Assembly (NCBI RefSeq): GCF_011602485.2
Contig: NZ_CP050022.2
Span: 62,001 to 126,000, forward strand
DNA: 64,000 nucleotides
Direction: 5' to 3'
Source: Bradyrhizobium sp. 1(2017)
Lineage (GTDB): Bacteria; Pseudomonadota; Alphaproteobacteria; Rhizobiales; Xanthobacteraceae
The notes under the pieces were generated by a model. The model saw only the letters and a program-made list of their open reading frames with translations. It ran no database searches and was not told where the DNA came from. The stretch's first letter is position 1; each line of letters opens with the position of its first letter. The position numbers and the translations under genes are program-made. Positions 8,612-17,645 of the stretch are shown piece after piece.

Positions 8612-9613
8612 ATGTCGGTGAAGAAAAAGCCCCTCGTCGTGGTGACGCGCAAGCTGCCGGATTCGATCGAGACGCGGATGCGCGAGCTGTTCGACGCGCG
8701 GATCAATCTCGACGACACCCCGATGTCGGCCGAGCAGATCGCCGAGGCCGCGCGCACTGCCGACGTGCTGGTTCCGACCGTGACGGACCACATCAGCGCC
8801 GCGGTCGTGAACCAGCCCGACTGCAAGCTCCGCCTGATCGCCAATTTCGGCAACGGCGTCGACAATATCGACGTCGAGGCCGCGCATGCCCGCGGCATCA
8901 CCGTCACCAACACGCCAAAAGTTCTAACCGAAGACACCGCCGACATGACCATGGCGCTGATCCTCGCGGTCCCGCGCCGGATGATCGAAGGCGCCTCGAT
9001 CCTGACTGAGGGGAAACCCTGGGCGGGCTGGTCGCCGACCTGGATGCTCGGCCACCGCATCGGCGGCAAACGGCTCGGCATCATCGGCATGGGCCGCATC
9101 GGCCAGGCGGTGGCGCGCCGCGCCCGCGCCTTCGGCCTGCAGATCCACTATCACAACCGCCGCCCGGTCGCCCCTGTCATCGCCGAAGAGCTGGGCGCGA
9201 CGTATTGGGAAAGCCTCGACCAGATGCTGGCGCGGATGGACATCATCTCGGTGAACTGTCCGCACACGCCGGCGACCTATCATCTGCTTTCGGCGCGGCG
9301 GCTGAGGCTGATCCGCAAGGACGCCTACATCGTCAACACCGCGCGCGGCGGGGTCACCGACGAGGACACGCTGATCAAGCTGATCGAAGGCGGCGAGATC
9401 GGCGGCGCCGGGCTCGACGTCTACGAGCATGAGCCCGCGGTCAACCCGAAGCTGGTGCGGCTCGCCAAGGCCGGCAAGGTCACGCTGCTGCCGCATATGG
9501 GCTCTGCCACCATCGAAGGCCGCGTCGAGATGGGCGAGAAGGTGATCATCAACATCCGCACCTTCCTCGACGCGCACAAGCCGCCGGATCGCGTGCTGCC
9601 GAGCATGCTCTAG
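8612..9613 (+). CDS. D-2-hydroxyacid dehydrogenase (glyoxylate/hydroxypyruvate reductase type)
   Basis: A 333-residue NAD(P)-dependent enzyme of the D-isomer 2-hydroxyacid dehydrogenase family. The nucleotide fold has GMGRIG at 159-164. The catalytic set is Arg245 in NTARGG, Glu274 in DVYEHEP and His295 in LPHMGSAT. The phrase NFGNGVDNIDVEAA resembles glyoxylate reductases of the GyaR type, so reduction of glyoxylate or hydroxypyruvate is the likely reaction. Formate dehydrogenase-like members differ in length. Its TAG stop shares CTAG with the stop of the convergent LysR gene. Confidence 0.85.
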   Translation: MSVKKKPLVVVTRKLPDSIETRMRELFDARINLDDTPMSAEQIAEAARTADVLVPTVTDHISAAVVNQPDCKLRLIANFGNGVDNIDVEAAHARGITVTNTPKVLTEDTADMTMALILAVPRRMIEGASILTEGKPWAGWSPTWMLGHRIGGKRLGIIGMGRIGQAVARRARAFGLQIHYHNRRPVAPVIAEELGATYWESLDQMLARMDIISVNCPHTPATYHLLSARRLRLIRKDAYIVNTARGGVTDEDTLIKLIEGGEIGGAGLDVYEHEPAVNPKLVRLAKAGKVTLLPHMGSATIEGRVEMGEKVIINIRTFLDAHKPPDRVLPSML

Positions 9614-10521
9614 GGTCTATCCGTGCCGCGCTTGCGCCAACCTGCGACGAAATCGATGAAGGCGCGCAGCGCCGGCGGCGTCTGCCGACGGCTTGGATAG
9701 TACAGGAACGGTCCGGGAAATGGCTCGCACCAATCCTTCATCAGGCTGACCAGCGCGCCGGATTCGAGAGCGTCGCCGACATAGCCATCGAGCGTTGCCC
9801 AGATGCCGGCGCCGTCGAGCGCGGCCCGCATGGCAAGACTCATATTGGTGGAGATCAGCTTGGCCGGAGGATCGACCTTCACGACCTGGCCGTTCTTCTC
9901 GAACTCGAGATCGTGCATGACGCCGCTCGAGTAGCGGGCGCGGATGCAATCATGGTCGAGCAGATCCTTCGGATGCTCCGGCCTACCGCGGCGCGCGATG
10001 TAATCGGGCGATGCGACGACGACATAGCGCTGCGGGCCGCTCAGGGGGATGGCGACCATGTCCTGCGCGAGATGCTCGCCGTAGCGTACGCCGGCATCGT
10101 AGCCCCCGCTCACGATGTCGACGAAGCCGCTTTCGGAGACGATGTCGAGATCGACCTGCGGATGCTCGCGAAGGAACGGCCCGACCATCGGCGCAAGAAC
10201 CAGGTCGACCGCCGGCGGCGGCGCGTTGATGCGCAGGCGGCCCGAGGCGACCTCGCGCAGGCCGCGCACCTGATCCAGGGCGTCGCCGACATCCCGCAGC
10301 GCCGGCGCCACCCGCGACAACAGCAATTCGCCCGCCTCGGTGAGGGCGACGCTGCGGGTGGTGCGGTTCATCAGACGGACGCCGAGACGCTCCTCGAGGT
10401 CCCGCAGGCGCTGGCTCAGGCTGGACACCGACACGCGAATATCCTGCGCCGCACGCCGGAAATTGCGGGTGCGGGCAACCGCCACGAAAAGATCGAGATC
10501 GCGCAGGTCGGGCTCGGCCAT
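9610..10521 (-). CDS. LysR family transcriptional regulator
   Basis: A 303-residue LysR protein. The N-terminal helix-turn-helix (LRDLDLFVAVARTRNFRRAA to about residue 65) is followed by a substrate-binding domain with the AMRAALDGAGIW segment common in regulators of this branch. It is transcribed divergently from the aldo/keto reductase gene at 10638, the usual arrangement of a LysR regulator and its target. A 20-base dyad covers its own start codon (10521-10540), suggesting autoregulation. The effector is unknown. Confidence 0.85.
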   Translation of the reverse strand: MAEPDLRDLDLFVAVARTRNFRRAAQDIRVSVSSLSQRLRDLEERLGVRLMNRTTRSVALTEAGELLLSRVAPALRDVGDALDQVRGLREVASGRLRINAPPPAVDLVLAPMVGPFLREHPQVDLDIVSESGFVDIVSGGYDAGVRYGEHLAQDMVAIPLSGPQRYVVVASPDYIARRGRPEHPKDLLDHDCIRARYSSGVMHDLEFEKNGQVVKVDPPAKLISTNMSLAMRAALDGAGIWATLDGYVGDALESGALVSLMKDWCEPFPGPFLYYPSRRQTPPALRAFIDFVAGWRKRGTDRP

Positions 10522-10540
10522 TGTTCGAAATAATGAACAA
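10521..10540. promoter_or_regulatory. palindromic operator candidate at the LysR start
   Basis: TTGTTC at 10521-10526 and GAACAA at 10535-10540 are exact inverted arms around AT-rich GAAATAAT. The site overlaps the first codon of the LysR gene and lies 98 bases upstream of the divergent aldo/keto reductase gene. It is a natural candidate for LysR binding and negative autoregulation. Confidence 0.5.
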
Positions 10541-10637
10541 GTCGTTCTGGATTGTCCAGCTTATCGGCGCAATCGAGCAGGCGCATATCAGCCCTCGTCA
10601 CGCGGCGCCATCCGCCGCCTTTTTGAGGAGAGCCTCC

Positions 10638-11645
10638 ATGGAACAGCGCAAACTCGGTTCAACCGGCCCCACCGTCTCGGCCCTCGGCCTCGGCTGCATG
10701 GGCATGTCGGAGGTCTACGGCCATGCCGATCGCGGCGAGGCCATCGGCACGGTGCATGCAGCGCTCGATGCCGGCATGACCTTGCTGGATACCGGCGACT
10801 TCTACGCCATGGGCCACAACGAGATGCTGGTCCGCGAGGCCCTGAAGGACGTCGCGCGCAACAAGGTGCAGATCAGCGTCAAGTTCGGCGCACTGCGCGG
10901 CCCGGCCGGCGAATTCGCCGGAATGGACACAAGGCCAGCCGCGACAAGGAATTTCCTCGCCTACTCGCTGCAGCGTCTCGGCACCGACTACATCGACATC
11001 TACCGCCCGGCGCGGCTCGACCCCAACGTGCCCATCGAGGAGACCATCGGCGGCCTCGCCGATCTCGTGAAGGCCGGCTATGTCAGGCATATCGGCCTGT
11101 CCGAGGTCGGCTCCGACACCATCCGCCGCGCGCACGCCGTGCATTCGATCGCCGATCTCCAGATCGAATATTCACTGATCGAGCGTGGCATCGAGCGCGA
11201 CATCCTCAAGACCTGCCGCGAACTCGGCATCGGGATCACCGCCTATGGCGTGCTCGCGCGCGGGCTGATCAGCGGGCACTGGACCAGGGACAGCGGCAAG
11301 GCCGGCAAGGACTACCGCCTGATGACGCCGCGCTTCCAGGGTGCAAATCTCGACGCCAATCTCGCGCTGGCGGACTCCCTGCGTGCGATCGCCACCGAGA
11401 TCGGCGCAACGCCGGCGCAGGTCGCAATCGCCTGGGTGGCGGCGCAGGGCCACGAGATCGTGCCGCTGGTCGGGGCGAGAACCCGCAACCGTCTCACCGA
11501 AGCACTCGGCGCGGCCAAGGTCACGTTGACGCAGGCTCATCTTGCCGCGCTGGCAAAAGCCTTTCCGCCGAACGTTGCAGCCGGCACGCGCTATGCGGCC
11601 GAACAGATGGCGCATCTCGACAGCGAGAAGCCGGCCAGCAGGTAA
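10638..11645 (+). CDS. aldo/keto reductase
   Basis: A 335-residue TIM-barrel oxidoreductase (the ATG at 10638 follows GAGGAG). The N-terminus MEQRKLGSTGPTVSALGLGCMGMS and the C-terminal NADPH-binding segment GARTRNRLTEAL are typical of the AKR superfamily. Asp, Tyr and Lys of the catalytic tetrad are present (DTGDFYAMG, VKFG). In the segment that normally carries the catalytic His (YQHRVDP in relatives) this protein reads YRPARLDP, with Ala at the His position. Proteins with this PARLDP sequence may form their own branch. Likely target of the divergent LysR gene; substrate unknown. Confidence 0.85.
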   Translation: MEQRKLGSTGPTVSALGLGCMGMSEVYGHADRGEAIGTVHAALDAGMTLLDTGDFYAMGHNEMLVREALKDVARNKVQISVKFGALRGPAGEFAGMDTRPAATRNFLAYSLQRLGTDYIDIYRPARLDPNVPIEETIGGLADLVKAGYVRHIGLSEVGSDTIRRAHAVHSIADLQIEYSLIERGIERDILKTCRELGIGITAYGVLARGLISGHWTRDSGKAGKDYRLMTPRFQGANLDANLALADSLRAIATEIGATPAQVAIAWVAAQGHEIVPLVGARTRNRLTEALGAAKVTLTQAHLAALAKAFPPNVAAGTRYAAEQMAHLDSEKPASR

Positions 11646-11655
11646 CGGGCTTCGA

Positions 11656-12459
11656 TCAGGTGCGATGGGCGCTGAGATCGGTGATCACGGGCCCATCGCC
11701 GTTGAGCGGATTGGCCGGATCGCGCGAATAGCGCAGGGTCTCGAAGCGCATCGCGCGCGCATCGATCATCAGCAGGCGGCCGACCAGGCCGTCGCCGAAT
11801 CCGACGATCTCGCGGATCGCCTCCAGCGCCATCATCGAGCCGAGCACACCGGCGAGCGCACCCATGACGCCGGCCTCCGCGCAGGCCGGCACCGTGCCGG
11901 GCGGCGGCGCCTCCGGAAACAGGCAGCGATAGGTCGGATTGAACTCGCCCGCTTCGTTCGCCTCGTGCGCGCGGATGGTCGTGAGCGAGCCGTCGAAGGT
12001 GCCGAGCGCTGCCGTGATCAGCGGCCGCTTCGCGAAGAAGCAGGCGTCCGAGACCAGATAGCGCGTCGAGAAATTGTCGGAGCCGTCGAGCACGAGGTCG
12101 TAATCGCCGATCATGCCGAGCGCATTGTCGGCGTTGAGCCAGGTGGCATGACCGACGAAGCGGACATGCGGATTGAGCGCCGCGATCCGCTCGGCCGCGC
12201 TCTCCACCTTGTGCCGCCCGATATCGGGCGTCGTATGGATCACCTGGCGCTGCAGATTGGACAGCGACACCACGTCGTCATCGACCACGCCGAGCGTGCC
12301 GATGCCGGCGGCCGCCAGATACATCAAAGCGGGCGCGCCGAGCCCGCCGGCGCCGATCACCAGCACCGAAGCCCGCTTCAGCGCAGCCTGGCCGGGACCG
12401 CCGACATCGCGCAGGACGATATGGCGGGCATAACGTTCGAGTTCGTCCGGGCTCAGCAT
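11656..12459 (-). CDS. HesA/MoeB/ThiF family adenylyltransferase
   Basis: A 267-residue E1-like protein that would adenylate the C-terminus of a ubiquitin-like sulfur carrier such as MoaD or ThiS. The ATP-binding GAGGLGAP motif, the VDDDVVSLSNLQRQ segment and the DGSDNFSTRYLV motif are intact. CAEAGVMGALAG matches the catalytic-cysteine segment. The zinc site of MoeB is missing: PTYRCL keeps one of the first two cysteines and there is no C-terminal CxxC. No sulfur carrier gene is adjacent. ThiF and MoeB assignments cannot be separated here. Confidence 0.82.
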   Translation of the reverse strand: MLSPDELERYARHIVLRDVGGPGQAALKRASVLVIGAGGLGAPALMYLAAAGIGTLGVVDDDVVSLSNLQRQVIHTTPDIGRHKVESAAERIAALNPHVRFVGHATWLNADNALGMIGDYDLVLDGSDNFSTRYLVSDACFFAKRPLITAALGTFDGSLTTIRAHEANEAGEFNPTYRCLFPEAPPPGTVPACAEAGVMGALAGVLGSMMALEAIREIVGFGDGLVGRLLMIDARAMRFETLRYSRDPANPLNGDGPVITDLSAHRT

Positions 12460-12582
12460 CGTCCGTTCTTCCAGATCCCTCTCCGCAGGATGAGGGGCAT
12501 CACCTGAACCACCTCAACATTGTTCGCGACCAACGAGATGTGCTTCCATGGCATGGCGTTCAATGGGCTGGCTGGATTTGTC

Positions 12583-13941
12583 ATGAGATCGATGCTTGCG
12601 GCAACACTGATGTTTGCGGCTGCCACAGGCGCGCAGGCTCAGATGACGGCGCCACAAATCCCCGGTACCACCCCGAAAACGGTCCAGACCGTTCCGGTCA
12701 AGCCTCCCGCAATGCAGACGCCGTCGGCGACGGCCGATGCCATGGCAAAGGCCGAGCGGCTGTCGCTCCAGTCCGACCTCGCCTGGGTCGGCCAGTACAA
12801 CGGCGCCATCACCGGCGACGTCAGCGAGCGCATGGTCAACGCCATCAAGGAGTATCAGAAGGCCAAGGGCGGCAAGCCGACCGGCGTGCTCAATCCGCAA
12901 GAGCGCGCCGCGCTCGCCGAGGCGGCACGCAAGAAGCAGGAGAGCGTCGGCTGGAAGATCGTGACGGAGCCGACCAGCGGCGCGCGGCTCGGCATTCCCG
13001 GCAAGCTGGTGCCGCAGCAGGCGAGCGACGCCAACGGCTCGAAATGGACCTCGCCGAACGGCACGGTGCAGGTGCTCCTCAGCCGCCGCAAGGAGGCGAA
13101 CCCGAGTTCGGCCAAGCTCGCCGAGTTGGAGAAGGAGCCGTCCGGCCGCAAGGTCGACTACGCCGTGGTCAAGCCCGACTTCTTCGTACTGTCGGGATTG
13201 CAGGGCCTCAAGAAATTCTACGTGCGCGGCTCCTTCAAGGGCGACGAAGTCCGCACCATGACGATCCTCTACGACCAGGCGACCGAGAACACGGTCGAGC
13301 CGGTGGTGATTGCGATGTCGAGCGCGTTCAACGCGTTCCCGTCGGGGCCGCAGGCAGGGCCGCCGCCGCGCAAGACCGTCGAATACGGCACCGGCATCGT
13401 CGTCAGCGACGACGGCGCGATCGTCACCGACCGCCTCCTCACCGATGGCTGTCTCGCGATCACGATCGCCGGCTACGGCAACGCCGACCGTGTCGGCGAG
13501 AGCAAGCAGCACGATCTTGCGCTTCTGCACATCTACGGCGCACGCGGCCTGAAGCCGCTCAGCCTTGGCGGCGGTGCAGCGAAGGCGGATGTCGACGTCG
13601 TCGGTATCGCCGATCCGCAGAGCCAGGGCGGCGCGGCCGGCGTCTCGAGCCTCAAGGCGGCGCTGACGCCGGTGACGAGCAGTAATTCCGCGCTGTCGCC
13701 ACCGCCGGCGGTCGGCTTCTCCGGCAGCCCGGCCATCGGCGCCGACGGCAAGTTCGCAGGGATCGCGCTGCTGAAGCCGGCGATGCTCGCTGGGCCCGCG
13801 ACCTCGGCGCCGACGTCACAGGCGCTGATGGTTTCGGCGGAGACCGTGCGCGACTTCCTCAAGGCGAACGGTGTCACGGCGAATGGCACTTCGGTGGACG
13901 CAAAGGCGGCCGTCGTGCGCGTGATCTGCGTGCGGAAATAG
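12583..13941 (+). CDS. exported peptidoglycan-binding protein with degenerate trypsin-like domain
   Basis: A 452-residue protein from the ATG at 12583, chosen because MRSMLAATLMFAAATGAQA is a good signal peptide; in-frame starts at 12520 and 12538 would precede it. A peptidoglycan-binding helical repeat (SDLAWVGQYNGAITGDVSERM...) comes first. A middle domain of unknown fold follows. The C-terminal part resembles a trypsin/HtrA fold: GTGIVVSDDGAIVTDRLLTDG, KQHDLALLHI and VGFSGSPAIG. The last two keep the Asp and Ser regions, but no His is present where a TAxHV motif belongs. It is probably a non-catalytic or altered protease. Confidence 0.7.
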   Translation: MRSMLAATLMFAAATGAQAQMTAPQIPGTTPKTVQTVPVKPPAMQTPSATADAMAKAERLSLQSDLAWVGQYNGAITGDVSERMVNAIKEYQKAKGGKPTGVLNPQERAALAEAARKKQESVGWKIVTEPTSGARLGIPGKLVPQQASDANGSKWTSPNGTVQVLLSRRKEANPSSAKLAELEKEPSGRKVDYAVVKPDFFVLSGLQGLKKFYVRGSFKGDEVRTMTILYDQATENTVEPVVIAMSSAFNAFPSGPQAGPPPRKTVEYGTGIVVSDDGAIVTDRLLTDGCLAITIAGYGNADRVGESKQHDLALLHIYGARGLKPLSLGGGAAKADVDVVGIADPQSQGGAAGVSSLKAALTPVTSSNSALSPPPAVGFSGSPAIGADGKFAGIALLKPAMLAGPATSAPTSQALMVSAETVRDFLKANGVTANGTSVDAKAAVVRVICVRK

Positions 13942-14002
13942 CTCAAGCGGCAAATGCGACTTTGGTGCCCGGAAGACTCCGCGCATCGAATTTGGGGCGA
14001 CA

Positions 14003-14058
14003 TGGGTCCCGGTTCTGCGCGGCAACCCTGCGCGTTGCAGCGCGTCCGGACACGGGAG
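14003..14058. repeat. dispersed GC-rich element, family A copy 1
   Basis: It reads GGGTCCCGGTTCTGCGC, a variable loop, then GTTGCAGCGCGTCCGGACACGGGAG. The outer parts recur, with variants, at 29938-30084, 38371-38428, 39184-39336 and 60107-60279, always between genes. The rest of the 254-base gap here holds only the Shine-Dalgarno region of the next gene. Confidence 0.65.
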
Positions 14059-14195
14059 TTGTAGGAGAATTGGCAGGCGCGGCAAGCGCAGAGCAGCCGC
14101 ACCTCTAGTGAGTGGCTTCGCCGCAACGAAGCCATGGACACCGTGATAATCTTCCAACCAGCCACAATCATAATGCGTCCGGTCGGGAGGACCCC

Positions 14196-15677
14196 ATGAA
14201 AACCTATCAGCTCTACATCAACGGCCAATATGTCGACCCCGCCAATGCCGAGTGGTTCGACTCGGTCGATCCCTATCAGGGTAAGCCCTGGGCAAAAATT
14301 CCGCGTGGATCCGCTGCCGACGCCGACAAGGCCGTGAAGGCCGCCAATGAAGCCATGTGGCGCGGCCCGTGGGCGAAGATGACGGCATCAGCTCGCGGCA
14401 AGGTGATGCGCAAGCTCGGCGACCTCGTCGCTGCGAATGCCGAGCGTCTCGCCGAGATCGAGGTGCGCGACAATGGCAAGCTGATGGCCGAGATGCTGGG
14501 CCAACTCCGCTACCATCCGGAATGGTGGTGGTATTTTGGCGGGCTGGTCGACAAGCTGGAAGGCGGCCTCGTGCCGATCGACAAAGCCGACACCTTTGCC
14601 TACACGACGCATGAGCCGGTGGGCGTCGTCGCTGCGCTGACCGCCTGGAACTCGCCGCTGCTCTTTGTCGCATGGAAATGCGCCGCAGCGCTCGCCGCCG
14701 GCTGCGCCGTTGTCGTCAAGCCATCGGAATTCACTTCGGCCAGCACGCTTGAATTCGCTGCGCTGACGAAGGAAGCGGGTATTCCCGACGGCATCTTCAA
14801 TGTCGTTACCGGCTTCGGACCCGAGATCGGCAGCGAGCTTATCTCGCACCCCGGCGTCGCCAAGATCACCTTCACCGGCTCGGACACAACAGGCGCGCGG
14901 GTCTACGAGACCGCGGCGCGCAGCCTGAAGCGAGTGTCGCTCGAGCTCGGCGGCAAGTCACCGAACATCGTCTTCGAGGACGCCGATCTCGCCGCGGCTG
15001 CCGCCGGTGCCGTCTCCGGCATCTTCGCGGCAACGGGCCAGACCTGCATCGCAGGCTCCCGCCTGCTCGTGCAGCGCTCGATCAAGGACAAGTTCGTGGA
15101 TCGCCTGCTGGAGCTCGCACGCTCCGCCAAGATCGGCAATCCCATGCAAGCGGATACGAATATCGGTCCCGTCACGACGCCCGCGCAATACAAGAAGATC
15201 CTCGACTATATCGACATTGCAAAGGCTGAAGGCGCGCGCTGCCTGCTCGGTGGCAAGCCGGCCTCCGGTGCAGGCATCATCGGCGGCCAGTTCGTCGAGC
15301 CGACCATCTTCACCGACGTCGACAACACGATGCGGATCGCGCGTGAGGAGGTGTTCGGGCCGGTTCTTTCGATCATCGCCTTCGACAATGAAGAGGACGC
15401 CATCCGTATCGCCAACGACACGATCTATGGCCTTGCCGCCGGCATCTGGACCCGCGACCTCGCGCGCGCCATCCGCGTGCCGAAGCAACTGCGCGCCGGG
15501 ACGGTATGGGTGAACACCTATCGCGCCATCAGCTACATGATGCCGTTCGGCGGCATGAAGCATTCCGGTGTCGGCCGCGAGAGCGGCATCGACGCGGTGC
15601 GTGAGTATCAGGAAACCAAGAGCGTCTGGATCTCGACTGCGACGGACGTGCCGGCCAATCCGTTCGTGATGCGTTAG
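14196..15677 (+). CDS. aldehyde dehydrogenase family protein
   Basis: A 493-residue NAD(P)-dependent aldehyde dehydrogenase. The general base Glu250 lies in LELGGKSPNIVF and the nucleophile Cys284 in GQTCIAGSR. TAWNSPLLF and the TFTGSDTTGARV cofactor segment are also clear. The ATG at 14196 follows GGGAGG; an upstream in-frame opening is unlikely. The ending SYMMPFGGMKHSGVGRESG is typical of the betaine/semialdehyde class, but the substrate cannot be set from sequence alone. It stands alone, converging on the gamma-glutamyltransferase gene. Confidence 0.9.
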   Translation: MKTYQLYINGQYVDPANAEWFDSVDPYQGKPWAKIPRGSAADADKAVKAANEAMWRGPWAKMTASARGKVMRKLGDLVAANAERLAEIEVRDNGKLMAEMLGQLRYHPEWWWYFGGLVDKLEGGLVPIDKADTFAYTTHEPVGVVAALTAWNSPLLFVAWKCAAALAAGCAVVVKPSEFTSASTLEFAALTKEAGIPDGIFNVVTGFGPEIGSELISHPGVAKITFTGSDTTGARVYETAARSLKRVSLELGGKSPNIVFEDADLAAAAAGAVSGIFAATGQTCIAGSRLLVQRSIKDKFVDRLLELARSAKIGNPMQADTNIGPVTTPAQYKKILDYIDIAKAEGARCLLGGKPASGAGIIGGQFVEPTIFTDVDNTMRIAREEVFGPVLSIIAFDNEEDAIRIANDTIYGLAAGIWTRDLARAIRVPKQLRAGTVWVNTYRAISYMMPFGGMKHSGVGRESGIDAVREYQETKSVWISTATDVPANPFVMR

Positions 15678-15722
15678 GGCCTGCAGCCATCCTTCGCGCT
15701 GCGCTGCTGTCGGGCACGAGGA

Positions 15723-17402
15723 CTAGCTCAGCCTGAATCTGATCCCGGCCTTGGCGAGCCCCCCGGAGATCCCGACCGGCGTGCCGTCGGCGCGCCAGCA
15801 GGCGGCGCCGGTCATGGCACCGTCGTCGTGGAAGGCGATGCCGTTCATGCCGCCGGCAACTGTCGCGACGGGCTGAACCTTGTGGCCAAGCGCCGCTAGC
15901 TTCGTGCGCACAGCCTCCGGCACAGTCTGCTCGACCTCGAGCGCATTGCCTTCGGTCCAGACGCGCGGCGCCTCGACCGCCTCCTGCAGGCTCATGCCGT
16001 GGTCGATCAGATTGACCAGCGCCTGCATTGCGCTCGGGAAGATGCGCTTGCCTCCGGGCAGGCCGAGCGCATAGCGCAACTTGCCGTCGCGCAGAGCCAT
16101 CATCGGCGACATTGAAGTGGTGACGCGCTTGCCCGGCGCCAGCGACAGCGCATGGCCGGGACGGGGGTCGAACAGGTTCATGTAATTGTTGGCGATCGCG
16201 CCCAAGCCCGGGATCATGATTTTGGCGCCGAACAGATTGTTGATGGTCTGCGTGGTCGCGACCACATTGCCGGAGGCGTCCGCCGCGGTCATGTGCGTGG
16301 TGTGCGCACCTTCGAGCTGCGAAACGCCGGCGCCCCATTCCTGCGCGCGCGCCGGATCGATGGCGCGGCGCCGCTCCTCGGCATAGGCCTTCGAGGTCAG
16401 CTTCTCCACGGGCACGCCGACATAGTCAGGGTCGCCGCTGGCCGCGGCGCGATCGGCGAAGGCGATCTTAAGGACCTCGGCGAGGTAATGTATTGTCTCT
16501 GATGTGCCGAAGCCGAGGCCGCCGATGTCGTAGCCTTCCAGGATGTTCAACATCTGCGCGATGTGCACGCCCGAGGCGGCGGGCGGCGGTGGTCCAAAGA
16601 TAGTCCAGCCGCGATAGTCGGCGCGGATCGGCTGCCGCTCGACCGTCTTGTAGCCGGTCAGATCGCTACGGCGGATGAAGCCGCCGGTCTTCTCCATGTA
16701 GTCGGCGAGGATATCGCCGAGCGGTCCTTCATAGAGAGCCTTCTCGCCATGATCGGCGATATAGCGCAGCGTCTCGGCATATTCTGATTGCACCACGCGC
16801 TCGCCGACCTTGAGGGGCTCGCCATGCGGCAGATAGATCGCCGCGATCGGCTGATCTTTTCTCATCTCGGCGGCGCTCTCGCTGATGCATTCGTGCAAAT
16901 AAGGGGTCGCCGTATAGCCGCGCGCAGCGTACTTGATCGCAGGCTGCATGACGTCGGCAAGGCTCATGGTACCGAACCGGCGCAGCGTCTCGCACCAGGC
17001 CTTGAGCGAGCCAGGCACCGCAACCGCCTTCGGACCGTTGAGGTTCTCGTTGCCGACGGTGTCGAACACGTCATGGGGCGAGCCCGGCTTGGACGTGTAG
17101 GTGGTGTCGCGCACCGCCGCGGGCACGGTGCTCTGGCCATCGATGAAGCGGTGGCTGCCATCGGCGAGTCGGATATGCGCCATGCCGCCGCCGATGATGC
17201 CGACCATCATCGGCTCGACCACGGTCAGCGCGAACAGGGTCGCGATCGCGGCGTCGATCGCGTTGCCGCCGGCGGCCAGCATTTCGGCGCCGGCGCTGGA
17301 AGCCAAGGAATGGTTGCTGACCACCATGCCGCGGCTCGATACCGCCGGCATCTTCTGGCATTCAAAGGTAGTTGCCGTCCGGTCGCGCCAGTTTCCGCCC
17401 AT
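15723..17402 (-). CDS. gamma-glutamyltransferase family protein
   Basis: A 559-residue Ntn-hydrolase proenzyme. The autoprocessing and catalytic threonine is Thr368 in GAHTTHMTAADASGN, which would split the chain into large and small subunits. The oxyanion-hole GG pair (LPGGKRIFP region) and MSPMMALRDGKL are present. The family transfers or hydrolyses gamma-glutamyl groups, usually from glutathione, in the periplasm. No signal peptide is visible at this start, so the protein may be cytoplasmic, or an upstream start may have been missed. Members of this branch also include acylases. Confidence 0.85.
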   Translation of the reverse strand: MGGNWRDRTATTFECQKMPAVSSRGMVVSNHSLASSAGAEMLAAGGNAIDAAIATLFALTVVEPMMVGIIGGGMAHIRLADGSHRFIDGQSTVPAAVRDTTYTSKPGSPHDVFDTVGNENLNGPKAVAVPGSLKAWCETLRRFGTMSLADVMQPAIKYAARGYTATPYLHECISESAAEMRKDQPIAAIYLPHGEPLKVGERVVQSEYAETLRYIADHGEKALYEGPLGDILADYMEKTGGFIRRSDLTGYKTVERQPIRADYRGWTIFGPPPPAASGVHIAQMLNILEGYDIGGLGFGTSETIHYLAEVLKIAFADRAAASGDPDYVGVPVEKLTSKAYAEERRRAIDPARAQEWGAGVSQLEGAHTTHMTAADASGNVVATTQTINNLFGAKIMIPGLGAIANNYMNLFDPRPGHALSLAPGKRVTTSMSPMMALRDGKLRYALGLPGGKRIFPSAMQALVNLIDHGMSLQEAVEAPRVWTEGNALEVEQTVPEAVRTKLAALGHKVQPVATVAGGMNGIAFHDDGAMTGAACWRADGTPVGISGGLAKAGIRFRLS

Positions 17403-17645
17403 GCCGCCCGCCCTTCTTGTTCACGGCGGCGAGCACATCATACGCACGACTACGGGTCCAGTATTGGTACGGGTTAGCTGGCATTCCCGATTCTGCCATC
17501 ATCGTTACCGTTGATTGGGACATCCGCGGTCCCCTTTGGATCGGGCAGGGCACGTCCTGAGCGAGAAGAGCTCAGCATCGCGAAGCGATGCACGTTCGCG
17601 TGGCGTTACCCCAAGACCCAGGCACTCCAAAGGACTCATCTTCCA

